Below are positions 56,814 to 64,000 of a DNA stretch of 64,000 nucleotides, one piece after another. How positions within the stretch are numbered: position 1 is the stretch's first letter; every line of letters starts with the position of its first letter. The position numbers were made by a program, and so were the translations under genes. Source of the stretch: Streptomyces sp. ASQP_92 (GTDB taxonomy: Bacteria > Actinomycetota > Actinomycetes > Streptomycetales > Streptomycetaceae); the NCBI RefSeq assembly GCF_025399895.1, contig NZ_JAODUA010000023.1, positions 29,118 through 93,117 on the forward strand, given 5' to 3'. The notes below the pieces were generated by a model. It was not told the DNA's origin and made no database searches. It was given only the letters and a program-made list of their open reading frames with translations.

Positions 56814-59800
56814 ATGGCCCTCCCCCGCCCCGCCTCTCGACTGCGTACGCTGTCCGCCGTCCTGCGCGCCCTGGCCGCGCTGCTGACGCTGGCGGCCCTC
56901 CTCGCGGGCCTGCCCTGGCTGCTGTGGCAGGCCACCGCCGCGCTGCTGCCTGGTGGCTTGGACGCTCTGAGTCATCTGTTCACCCGTAGCGACACCACGA
57001 GTGTGGCGCTGTTGTTCGTCGCGGCCGTCGGCTGGATCGGCTGGCTGTCCTTTGTCGTCTCGCTGCTCGTGGAGATTCCGGCCCGGCTCAGAGGCCGCAG
57101 CGCGCCCCGGCTGCCGGGGCTGCATCTGAGCCAGCGTGCCGCGGCCACGCTGGTGGGCAGCATCCTGGTGCTGCTGCCCACCAGCACGGCACTGGCCGCC
57201 CCGGCCACCGCGCACGCCGTCACCGCAGCCCAGCTCCCTGGCCAGAACTCCCCCGCGGCCGCCCCCTCCGCCACGCCCTCGACCACGACCGCCGGGGCCT
57301 TTGATGCCTCGCCGACCCCTGTGGCCCAACGCACCTACACGGTGCGCGAGATGCGGCCCGCCGAGAGCCTGTGGAGCATCGCCGAACACCTCACCGGCCA
57401 CGGCGAGCTCTACACCAAGATCGCCGCCGCGAACGAGGGCCACACTATGGCCGACGGCACGACCTTCCGCACCAACGCCCCTATCCAGCCGGGCTGGATC
57501 CTCCAACTTCCCGCCGACCTGCCGCTACTCAACCCCACACCCGCCCCCGCCCAGACCACGGGCACCACACCGACCAGCGCCCACCGCGACACCGTCCGCC
57601 CCGGCGACAGCCTCTGGACGATCGCCGAACGCGAGTACCACGCCGGCGCCCGCTATCAAGAGATCTTCAACGCGAACCGGGACAAGCCCCAGCCCACCGG
57701 CAGCCGCCTCACCGACCCCGACGAGCTCGAAGTGGGCTGGAGCCTGGACATCCCCGCACCCGCCGCACCCGCGCCCCAAAGCCCCGGGCACACAACTGCT
57801 CCACCCAGCACCGACCACCCCGCTCCGCCTCCTACAGCGCCCGCCCCCGCCGCACCCCACGACACCCCCCGGCCACAGGCTCCTTCGGCCACACCCGCCG
57901 CGCCGACCACAACCCCGTCCCGGCCGGCCCCCTCCGCCTCAGCACCCGCCACCCCCTCCACGGCTCCCTCCGCACCTGCAACATCCTCAACTCCCCCGGC
58001 AGCGCAACCCAGCGTCTCAGCGCGCCAAGGAGTCCAGCTGACCACCGTAGCCGGGGCCTTCGCGCTCCTGGCCGCCGCCATCACAGGCGCGCTCGCACTG
58101 CGCCGCCTGCTCCAGCGCCGACGCCGCACACCCGGCGAGACCATCGCGATCGCTGAGGAAACCTCACTGGCCGCAGCCCAACTGGCCGAGGCCGCCGAGC
58201 CCACCCTGGTGGACGAACTCGACCTCGCACTGCGTACCCTGGCCCACCACGCCCAGGCTGACGGCCGGCCCCTGCCGGACATCCGGGCCGCCCGGCTCAG
58301 CCAGCACACCGTCAGCCTCCTGCCCAGCGAACCGGACGCCGAGCCCCAACTCCCCTTCGCCGCAGGAGAAGAGGGCTGGTGGACGCTGCCTGCGGCGGCC
58401 GAGCTGCTCGATGCCGAGCAGGCGCACACCGTCCCCGCCCCGTACCCGCTCTTGACCACCATCGGCGCCACCGAGGACGACGCCGTGGTGCTCCTCAACC
58501 TGGCCCCCAGCCGGGTCATCCTGCTCAACGGCACCGCGGAACACATCCGCGAGACATGCACCTCCCTCGCGCTGGAACTCGGCATGAGCCCCTGGGCACA
58601 GAGGGTGGAAATCATGACACTCGGGTTCGGAGAAGAGCTTCCACACCTGCTGCCCACCTCTCGCATTGCCCACAAGCGCGAGGCGGCGCACGCGGTCCGC
58701 GACCTGGGTGACTGGATGCTCACCGCCTACCAGCAGCCCGAGGACGCCGACCAGCCCTACCTCCTGCTGTGCGCGACCGAGCTGGACAGCGACACCGCCT
58801 GGCAGTTCGCCGAGGCCTTCGACAAGGCCGGTGACCTTCCGGTGGTCCTGGTCGCGCCCGCCGCCCAGACCAGCAACCACTTCGCCGACGCCGAGGTCCT
58901 CGACGCCTCCTCGGAGGAGCTCCAAGACCTCGACGGCATCGGTTTGGCGGTACGGCTGCAGCGGCTGGAGGACGCCGCCTTCCAGCAGATCGCTGCCGAG
59001 CTCCGGATCTCCGGGCAACCCCCCATCCCTGCCGAGGGCGCCTGGCAGCACGTGCCGGCCGAGCCGGCCACTCCCGCGCCTCTCCCGCCCAGTGACCTCG
59101 TCGAACCAACAGGGACGCCCCTCGCGGTTGCGGTCCCGAGCAACTCGCCAGGTGATTTCGGAGCGTTCCCCGCGCTCATGACCGCTACTACCGATCCCGC
59201 CGCTCTTCGGCTCGTACCAGATCCAGCGGCCCCCGCGCTGTCAGCGCCGTCCACCACAAACGGTCTCAACGCAGCCCCTCCCTCGCCAGACACGGCCCCT
59301 ATCCCCTCCTCGGCGGCCGGTACCCCAAGCGAGCCGGACGAGAACGCTCCCCACGATCTGCACGCCCCGGAGATCAGCGTGCTGGGGCCCATCCACGTTC
59401 CGGGAGTCTCCACGGGCCATGGGCCACGCGTGGCACAACTGGGCGCCCTGCTCTACTTCAAGCCGGGCCGCAGTGCCGACACCCTGTGCGTCGATATGGA
59501 CCCGCTCACCCCGTGGTCAAAGAAGACCCTCGACTCCCGGTTGGGGGACCTGCGCCGCAGCCTGGGCGACGACCCGGACGGCAACCCGTACGTCCCGCGG
59601 CGCACCGGCCTCGCCGATGGCTACAGCCTCTCCCCGCACGTACGGTGCGACTGGACCAGGTTCCAGCAGCTCGCCGAACGGGCCCTGGCCAACGGCCCCA
59701 CCGCAGTGGGCGACCTGGAGCGCGCGCTCAGCCTGGTCCGCGGGAAGCCCTTCGGACCCGCACCCCTGCCCTGGGCGGAACCGCACCAGCAGGAGATGGT

Positions 59801-60101
59801 CACCCGGATCGTCGACGTCGCCCACACCGTCGCGACCTGGCGCATGGCCCCAGGCCCCCACCACGATCTCACCGCCGCCCGCCAGGCCGTCGCCACCGGC
59901 CTTGACGTCGACGAGAGCACCGAACTCCTCTACCGGGACTGGCTGCGCATCGAGCACGCCGCCGGCAACCGTCCGGGCCTGTACACCGCATCCACCCGCG
60001 TCCAGCAGGTCAGCCGCACCAACCGGTGCCCGCTGGACCCCGAGACCGCACAGCTCATCGACAGCCTGCTGGGGGCCGGGCAACGTGCTGAGGGCTACTG
60101 A
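56814..60101 (+). CDS. giant membrane LysM-BTAD protein closing the Tad locus
   Basis: A 1095-residue protein from ATG 56814. Three N-terminal transmembrane helices (within 15-135) are followed by two LysM domains (about 175-240, YTVREMRPAESLWSIAEHL, and 257-320, DTVRPGDSLWTIAERE), a Pro/Ala-rich spacer, another transmembrane helix (about 407-428) and an unclassified region of about 420 residues. The C-terminus (about 853-1090) is a BTAD-type TPR domain as in AfsR/SARP regulators: EISVLGPIHV, LDSRLGDLRRSLGDD, FQQLAERALANG. The topology would place LysM outside on peptidoglycan and BTAD inside, suggesting a wall-sensing regulator or a structural linker of the pilus. Confidence 0.85.
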   Translation: MALPRPASRLRTLSAVLRALAALLTLAALLAGLPWLLWQATAALLPGGLDALSHLFTRSDTTSVALLFVAAVGWIGWLSFVVSLLVEIPARLRGRSAPRLPGLHLSQRAAATLVGSILVLLPTSTALAAPATAHAVTAAQLPGQNSPAAAPSATPSTTTAGAFDASPTPVAQRTYTVREMRPAESLWSIAEHLTGHGELYTKIAAANEGHTMADGTTFRTNAPIQPGWILQLPADLPLLNPTPAPAQTTGTTPTSAHRDTVRPGDSLWTIAEREYHAGARYQEIFNANRDKPQPTGSRLTDPDELEVGWSLDIPAPAAPAPQSPGHTTAPPSTDHPAPPPTAPAPAAPHDTPRPQAPSATPAAPTTTPSRPAPSASAPATPSTAPSAPATSSTPPAAQPSVSARQGVQLTTVAGAFALLAAAITGALALRRLLQRRRRTPGETIAIAEETSLAAAQLAEAAEPTLVDELDLALRTLAHHAQADGRPLPDIRAARLSQHTVSLLPSEPDAEPQLPFAAGEEGWWTLPAAAELLDAEQAHTVPAPYPLLTTIGATEDDAVVLLNLAPSRVILLNGTAEHIRETCTSLALELGMSPWAQRVEIMTLGFGEELPHLLPTSRIAHKREAAHAVRDLGDWMLTAYQQPEDADQPYLLLCATELDSDTAWQFAEAFDKAGDLPVVLVAPAAQTSNHFADAEVLDASSEELQDLDGIGLAVRLQRLEDAAFQQIAAELRISGQPPIPAEGAWQHVPAEPATPAPLPPSDLVEPTGTPLAVAVPSNSPGDFGAFPALMTATTDPAALRLVPDPAAPALSAPSTTNGLNAAPPSPDTAPIPSSAAGTPSEPDENAPHDLHAPEISVLGPIHVPGVSTGHGPRVAQLGALLYFKPGRSADTLCVDMDPLTPWSKKTLDSRLGDLRRSLGDDPDGNPYVPRRTGLADGYSLSPHVRCDWTRFQQLAERALANGPTAVGDLERALSLVRGKPFGPAPLPWAEPHQQEMVTRIVDVAHTVATWRMAPGPHHDLTAARQAVATGLDVDESTELLYRDWLRIEHAAGNRPGLYTASTRVQQVSRTNRCPLDPETAQLIDSLLGAGQRAEGY

Positions 60102-60175
60102 CTTGTATCCGTCGTGAGCTGTTCGAAGCCGGAGCCGATGCCGTGTGTGGCGGGCTCACAGCTCTTCTCGGTCAT
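60095..60175 (-). CDS. 26-codon ORF translationally coupled to the upstream gene
   Basis: ATG 60175 overlaps the stop of the 60172-61317 gene (ATGA) and has AAGGAACTGGAGG immediately upstream. The peptide starts MTEKSCEPATHGIG and ends in a Thr/Ser-rich tail; it contains one Cys. Its last codons overlap the end of the convergent LysM-BTAD gene by seven bases. It may be a small accessory peptide, conceivably a peptide precursor; no maturation enzyme is adjacent. Confidence 0.4.
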   Translation of the reverse strand: MTEKSCEPATHGIGSGFEQLTTDTSQ

Positions 60176-61317
60176 CCTCCAGTTCCTTTTTCTACGCTGA
60201 TGATCCGATACGGAGTGCTCAGCTTGTCCAGCCGCTTCTTCTGGATCAGACCGGCTGCTTCGTCCGGGGTGGCCGCGTAGGCGTAATAGGTCCTGGTGAT
60301 GAAGTCGTCCGTGTTGTCGTCGGCGCGCTCGGCCAGGATCTTGTAGTGCCGCTTGACGGGGGCCGGGCGCACGACCTTGGCACGGACGATGAACAGGGCG
60401 CCGGCTCGCTTCGCAGCATCCACGGTGGACGGCTCCGCATCCGCCAAGGGCCCTACCAGCAGGAGGGTGCGCTCCTTGACCGCGGCCTTGAGCCATTCCG
60501 GCGGCGCTGCGGGAGTCTCGGGAGTGCGCTGCCACAGGTTGAGGACGGCCTGCGGATAGTCGGGCCACGGCTGGCCGGTAATCGCGGTAGGTGCGCCGGT
60601 GGCGTCGACGGTGACCGTCCAACTGTCGCTGATGGCCGGGGTGACGGCGCCGACTCGGGATTGCCAGCCACACTGACGCAGGTGGTCGCCCGGCAATAGT
60701 TCATTGCCGGTGGCGACGAACAGCGCGGGTACCGGGCCGCGGCGGGACGTGTGCCAGGTGGTGTAGGCGGTGACCTGGTAGCCGGTGCCGTCGTGGGCCG
60801 GGGACATGTCGGTGTCGCCGCGGGGCGGCCCGGCCTTAGACACTGCTGCCCACACGGTCATGCTGTCCTCCAGCAGGTCCGCGCGGTCCTCGCGGGTCAT
60901 GGCGGTGACAGCGGCCAGGATCGGGGTGCCGTCCAGGGTCACCCGGGCGAGCTGGAACAGCGGATCCATGAGGTGCGCCGCCGCGCTCATCCTCGGCCCG
61001 GCACCGGGGACCATGCCCAACAGCCCGGCCACGGCGGCGATCACGACGGGGTCGCCATCGACGATGGCGGCGGCGGCCCGGACCTTGCACGGGGTGCACC
61101 AGTCGATAGTGGCCCCGAGCAGGTCGGTCGCGGCGTCCATGGGCACGGTGCGGTTCTGGCCGAAGCCGCGGGCGTCGACAGGGGTGAAGACGGTGCTGCG
61201 GTCGTGCTGGGGGCCCAGGAGGGGAGAGGCGAGGCCGGCGTCGGCGGTGGTGTAGGCGGCGCCGCTGGCGGCCATCGCACGGCGGGCCCGGTTCTTGCGG
61301 GCGTGGTCCTTGGTCAT
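60172..61317 (-). CDS. hypothetical protein
   Basis: A 381-residue protein from ATG 61317 with a basic start (MTKDHARKNRARRAMA). A CTPC pair sits in GATIDWCTPCKVRAAAAIV, followed by VVIAAVAGLLGMVPGAGPRM; the C-terminal half has YQVTAYTTWHTSRRGPVPAL and TRTYYAYAATPDEAAGLIQK. No domain was recognised. It runs convergently towards the Tad locus and ends in the coupled 26-codon ORF. Such proteins are found on Streptomyces mobile elements, but no function can be given. Confidence 0.6.
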   Translation of the reverse strand: MTKDHARKNRARRAMAASGAAYTTADAGLASPLLGPQHDRSTVFTPVDARGFGQNRTVPMDAATDLLGATIDWCTPCKVRAAAAIVDGDPVVIAAVAGLLGMVPGAGPRMSAAAHLMDPLFQLARVTLDGTPILAAVTAMTREDRADLLEDSMTVWAAVSKAGPPRGDTDMSPAHDGTGYQVTAYTTWHTSRRGPVPALFVATGNELLPGDHLRQCGWQSRVGAVTPAISDSWTVTVDATGAPTAITGQPWPDYPQAVLNLWQRTPETPAAPPEWLKAAVKERTLLLVGPLADAEPSTVDAAKRAGALFIVRAKVVRPAPVKRHYKILAERADDNTDDFITRTYYAYAATPDEAAGLIQKKRLDKLSTPYRIISVEKGTGG

Positions 61318-61782
61318 GCTGCTCTCGGTTTCCGGCGCTACGGCCCCATGACCCGATGCGCACCAAGCAGTCAGCACAGACGGGAAGGCACTCGGGTTGG
61401 CGGTGGGCCGCCCCAGGGGTGATGCCCGCGCGTTGATGCAGCTCGGCCACCGTCAGGTTCGCGGTGGGCACCTTCGCCGTAGCGCACCCCGCTCATGGGA
61501 CGGAGCACTGGCCTGGGCCGAAGCGCTCGGCCAACCCAACCGTAGCGTGCAGCGCTTGCGGTGCACCAGAGTTGCCGAGAAGATGCGCTCAATTCGGGGA
61601 AACCCCGGTCGGGCCGTGCGCCAGGCGGGACGTCGTGGGTACGGCGGTTGACCGAGGCTGACTGCGCGGTGCATTGTCCTCCCGCGAGGAACGCCGCGCA
61701 CCGTCAATGCCCCAGGGCTCCGTCGATGCTCCGCTCTCCCTTCGGGTGCGCACCCTTCGTACGGACGGCGCCTTGTGCGCAG
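61318..61782. other. gene-free region, possible small frames only
   Basis: A minus-strand frame from GTG 61471 begins VPTANLTVAELHQRAGITPG and holds LPVCADCLVR, but it runs into the antisense of the next gene without a Shine-Dalgarno. No other gene is supported. Confidence 0.35.
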
Positions 61783-61987
61783 TCAGTTCACGACGCCGAG
61801 ATCGCGGTCGGCGTAAGCCAGGAGTTCAGCTACGGCTGCCTCATTCGAGACCGGTGGCCGGACACGCCAACCTGCGACGGTCCCCCGGACTGTGTCACAC
61901 ACGGTGCGCACCTGCGCAGTGAGCTGTTCGGCAGCTCGCCGACCGCGGCGCCGTCCGCGTCGTAGGGGCCGGTGATCACAATCGGCC
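61783..61987 (-). pseudogene. broken duplicate of the 3' end of the DUF3846-like gene
   Basis: The first part reads PIVITGPYDADGAAVGELP and, one frame over, EQLTAQVRTVCDTVRGTVAG, NEAAVAELLAYADRDLG to the stop at 61783. These correspond to GPIVITGSYDAESAAVGEL, RLTAQVRTVCDTVQETVIG and NEAALSELLAYTRRDLA of the intact gene at 62177-62641. A single-base change of frame around GELP and the absence of a 5' end make it a pseudogene. Similarity breaks off exactly at the sequence GATCACAATCGGCCCG. Confidence 0.8.
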
Positions 61988-61988
61988 C

Positions 61989-62114
61989 GGCGTCCTGCAA
62001 GCCATCGAGACGCTGCAATCCGTCAACCGCCGCCTGGACGTCTCCAAGGAAACCGGTACCGAACGCACCATCGAAGCAATCATGAAGCGCGGTGCGCAGG
62101 CCCGGGGCCTATGA
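61989..62114 (+). pseudogene. 3' fragment of an unidentified plus-strand gene
   Basis: Directly after the breakpoint of the duplicate, the plus strand reads GVLQAIETLQSVNRRLDVSK, then ERTIEAIMKRGAQARGL and TGA at 62112. It has the look of a helical protein C-terminus, but there is no start, since the other side is a foreign sequence. Family unknown. Confidence 0.5.
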
Positions 62115-62176
62115 CCCTCCACTGCGCACCGCCCTTATCCGCGGCTGCGCACCGGCGGGCGAGGTGCGCAGTCAGC

Positions 62177-62641
62177 TCACGGCGATGAGATCACGGCGGC
62201 CAGGTCACGGCGGGTGTAGGCGAGGAGTTCGCTCAGTGCTGCCTCGTTCGAGGCCGGCCGCCTGGTACGCCAACCGATCACGGTTTCCTGCACCGTGTCG
62301 CACACAGTGCGCACCTGTGCCGTGAGCCGACCGGACAGCTCACCCACCGCGGCGCTCTCCGCGTCGTAGGACCCGGTGATCACAATCGGCCCGTACAGCA
62401 GGTATGGCAGATCCATCTGACGCCAGCCGCACGCCAAGGCCCACCCGGCCAGGTTCGGCTCCAGCCCGTCGACGCTGCCGGTCGAGGGAACGTGCAGCAC
62501 CGCAGCACGGTGGTAGTAGGCCGCCTCCGCGCTCCCGCCCACGGCACTGCGGATCTGCGCATACTGCGCACCCGCGTCATCCGCGGGCAGATCCAGCGGC
62601 GTCAGCCGCGCACCCTCGTCGATATGCCAGGCCCTGACCAC
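62177..62641 (-). CDS. DUF3846-like protein
   Basis: A 154-residue protein from GTG 62641 with AAGGGG upstream; longer in-frame starts exist but add unrelated sequence. The order of elements resembles DUF3846: a first strand VVRAWHIDEGARLTPLDLP, the helix AQYAQIRSAVGGSAEA, then LHVPSTGSVDGLEPNLAGWA and LLYGPIVITGSYD. The C-terminal 60 residues are helical (ELSGRLTAQVRTVCDTVQ, LSELLAYTRRDLAAVI). DUF3846 proteins are common on actinobacterial phages and plasmids; function unknown. A partial degenerate copy lies just to the left. Confidence 0.65.
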   Translation of the reverse strand: MVRAWHIDEGARLTPLDLPADDAGAQYAQIRSAVGGSAEAAYYHRAAVLHVPSTGSVDGLEPNLAGWALACGWRQMDLPYLLYGPIVITGSYDAESAAVGELSGRLTAQVRTVCDTVQETVIGWRTRRPASNEAALSELLAYTRRDLAAVISSP

Positions 62642-62682
62642 TTCGAGACCCCTTCCCCTGTCCCCCGCACCGGCCGGTGCTG

Positions 62683-62845
62683 TGCGCACTCTGTCTGAGG
62701 GCTGGTCGACGATGACGGGGGGCACCGCCGTCCGGCTGCCTTCACCCTAAGTTGCGCACGGGCCCCTGAGTGCGCAGTTCACCGATCGCAGAGTGCGCAC
62801 CCGTGCGCACTCACGTCGACGCGCGGCGGCCCACTGATGTGCGCA
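62683..62845. repeat. cluster of six TGCGCA palindromes in an intergenic region
   Basis: TGCGCA occurs at 62683, 62753, 62771, 62794, 62804 and 62840, often as GAGTGCGCAC. This spacer separates two minus-strand genes and should contain the promoter of 62177-62641. The motif is frequent in Streptomyces DNA, so the density rather than the motif is the point. Confidence 0.4.
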
Positions 62846-62862
62846 ATGGTCCGATCGCCGGG

Positions 62863-64000
62863 TCAGGGGGAAGAGTTGCTCATGTCGAGCGAGAACACTT
62901 GGTATCGGCGGCGGAAGTTGGCGAGTAGCTCCTGCACGGTCGCCGTTTCCAGAGGTCGGTTGTACTGGCCGGTGACTCCCCGACGTGCGAGTTCCTCCAG
63001 CACCGCAGGGACGGCGGGTTCGTCTCCGGTCTCGCGCTGTTCAGCCCACACGTTGTAGATGCGGAACTCCAGCAGGTAGCGGCGCAGCGTGGCCGGTGCG
63101 ACAGGTGAGCCGTTCCGGTTCAGGATGCCGCGCGCTGCAAGGTGTTGGGAGAGCTGCGGCGCGGTGGGCTCCTGGCCGTGCTCGGCGATGTAGCCCTCCC
63201 AGGCAAGGAAGTACCGGTCCACAACGGTCAGCGTCTGGTCCACAGCCTTGCCGTTCTGGCCGCCCCTCCCCTGCTCCGGTCCGTCACCGCCCGCAGGCTC
63301 CTCCTCCGGGTTGGGCGACGGTCCGCTGACAACGGTCTCCTGCACACCTCCCGGCTCGGAGTCCGATCCAGGAGAGGGACGCGGAGCAGGCACCATCCCG
63401 GACGGCGCGGCCCCCTCGACAGGCGGAATCTGGTCGCCCGGGCTCGGCGTGTTCAGCGGCGAACCAGAGAAGGGATGCGTGCCGGCCGCCGGGATGCCCT
63501 CAGCAGCGGGTGCTGCGGGCCCTTGCACCTCCGGCACCGGGGCCTGATCCGGCACCGGCAGGAAGGGGGCCAGCAAGGCGGCAGGAAGCGGGCCGCTGGT
63601 GGCGGGGCCCGTGATGCCGTAGGCCTCGGCGAGGAACCAGCCGAGCTGATCCGGATCCGGCATATAGCCGAACCGCGCCGTGAAATCACGGACGGCGCCG
63701 GCGTAGTCCACCTGCTGCTCCGGCCCCTCCCCCGCGGGTGTCGTCTCCTCAACGGGACTGACACCATCCGGCTGGGCCAAGTGCTCAGGTCCGGAGGCGG
63801 GCGCTTCGCCTGTCTCCAGGAGCTGGCCGGACTCGCCCTCCAACTCCGGTGGAGCTGTGGGCACGTCCGTACGTTCAAGGGTGACCGGCGGGGGCGGCAG
63901 CAGCACCGGCTCGATGCCGGCGGCGGCCAGGCCCGCCGGGGCGGTGTCGGCGAGCGGCACACCGAACTTGGCGAGCCGCAGCGGCATCAGGGACTCCACG
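62863..64000 (-). CDS. C-terminal part of a large Pro-rich protein (DUF2637/SpdB-like?), 5' end outside window
   Basis: The frame is open to the right edge; at least 378 residues are visible. MPLRLAKFGVPLADTAPAGL near the edge leads into a disordered Pro/Glu-rich region. Two related helical modules follow: AVRDFTARFGYMPDPDQLGW with FLAEAYGITGPATSG, and YFLAWEGYIAEHGQEPTAPQ with LSQHLAARGILNRNG, then PATLRRYLLEFRIYNVWAEQ. Similar tails occur in Streptomyces DUF2637-type plasmid proteins with N-terminal membrane helices, some linked to plasmid spread; this assignment rests on memory because the N-terminus is not visible. Confidence 0.55.
   Translation of the reverse strand, partial: VESLMPLRLAKFGVPLADTAPAGLAAAGIEPVLLPPPPVTLERTDVPTAPPELEGESGQLLETGEAPASGPEHLAQPDGVSPVEETTPAGEGPEQQVDYAGAVRDFTARFGYMPDPDQLGWFLAEAYGITGPATSGPLPAALLAPFLPVPDQAPVPEVQGPAAPAAEGIPAAGTHPFSGSPLNTPSPGDQIPPVEGAAPSGMVPAPRPSPGSDSEPGGVQETVVSGPSPNPEEEPAGGDGPEQGRGGQNGKAVDQTLTVVDRYFLAWEGYIAEHGQEPTAPQLSQHLAARGILNRNGSPVAPATLRRYLLEFRIYNVWAEQRETGDEPAVPAVLEELARRGVTGQYNRPLETATVQELLANFRRRYQVFSLDMSNSSP

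Noticed and set aside
1..64000. CRISPR arrays, tRNA or rRNA genes, complete insertion sequences
   Set aside because: None could be recognised; no spaced repeat series, cloverleaf or transposase was seen by reading alone.

Overview
The window is high-GC actinobacterial DNA, almost certainly from Streptomyces or a close relative. It has GTG/TTG starts, stop-start overlaps (ATGA, GTGA, TGATG), and typical Streptomyces families: XRE-TPR regulators, DUF397, HATPase anti-sigma-like proteins, DUF574 methyltransferases, a GntR/UTRA regulator, BTAD regulators and replication-relaxation proteins. No tRNA, rRNA, CRISPR array or complete insertion sequence was recognised. Gene debris is frequent, as expected of accessory DNA such as a chromosome arm, a large linear plasmid or an integrated conjugative element.

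Region 1 (1-10.5 kb). The end of a TPR regulator is followed by a Nudix hydrolase and a degraded sugar/oxygenase locus: a UDP-sugar dehydrogenase stub run out of frame into a start-less Nudix domain, a GT2 glycosyltransferase and a broken TauD-like dioxygenase. A compact minus-strand operon then reads, in transcription order: unknown protein X2, DUF574 methyltransferase, paralogous unknown protein X1, second DUF574 methyltransferase, MoaD/ThiS-like sulfur carrier, SUMF1-fold protein lacking the formylglycine-synthase cysteines, and GalE-like epimerase. A further methyltransferase lies at 9.8-10.4 kb.

Region 2 (10.5-21 kb). This part is rich in regulators. An ATP-binding anti-sigma-like gene diverges from an XRE-TPR regulator across three tandem 11-bp repeats. 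GNAT and DUF397 genes follow. A second XRE-TPR gene, paralogous to the one at the left edge, is split by a frameshift in a C5 run. A LuxR-type three-gene operon diverges from a GntR regulator over an ATGCATTAG operator pair. A Uma2-type nuclease and a RAMA-like protein lie side by side.

Region 3 (21-29.4 kb). Conflict-type genes: a tandem-domain zeta-toxin-like kinase, a STAND NTPase with helical repeats, and a Fic protein with a class II inhibitory motif. Between them is a patch of gene fragments and very strong palindromes (27.3-28.1 kb).

Region 4 (29.6-48.5 kb). Two membrane proteins and a winged-helix/zinc-ribbon protein run leftwards. Then comes about 1.4 kb of repeat-rich DNA (GTGGAGGGG motifs, a 24-bp palindrome, a dead methyltransferase). 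A continuous 13-kb plus-strand operon follows, encoding a type IV secretion-like conjugation apparatus: TcpC/VirB8-like, small membrane protein, TcpE-like, VirB4-like ATPase, small membrane protein, VirB6/TrbL-like, lytic transglycosylase-NlpC/P60, membrane-anchored protein, coupling-type ATPase and replication-relaxation protein. A convergent Ser/Thr kinase carries a C-terminal PcrA/UvrD-Tudor-like module.

Region 5 (48.9-60.1 kb). A complete Tad/Flp-type pilus locus: lipoprotein, secreted protein, CpaB-like, TadZ/CpaE-like, TadA, TadB, TadC, Flp-like pilin, two TadE-like and one TadG-like pseudopilin, and a giant membrane LysM-BTAD protein. Side by side with the conjugation operon, it suggests a cell-surface DNA-transfer or attachment system.

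Region 6 (60.1-64 kb). Unknown proteins, a 26-codon coupled ORF, a DUF3846-like gene with a broken partial duplicate of its 3' end, a TGCGCA-rich spacer, and the C-terminal part of a large Pro-rich protein that runs off the right edge.
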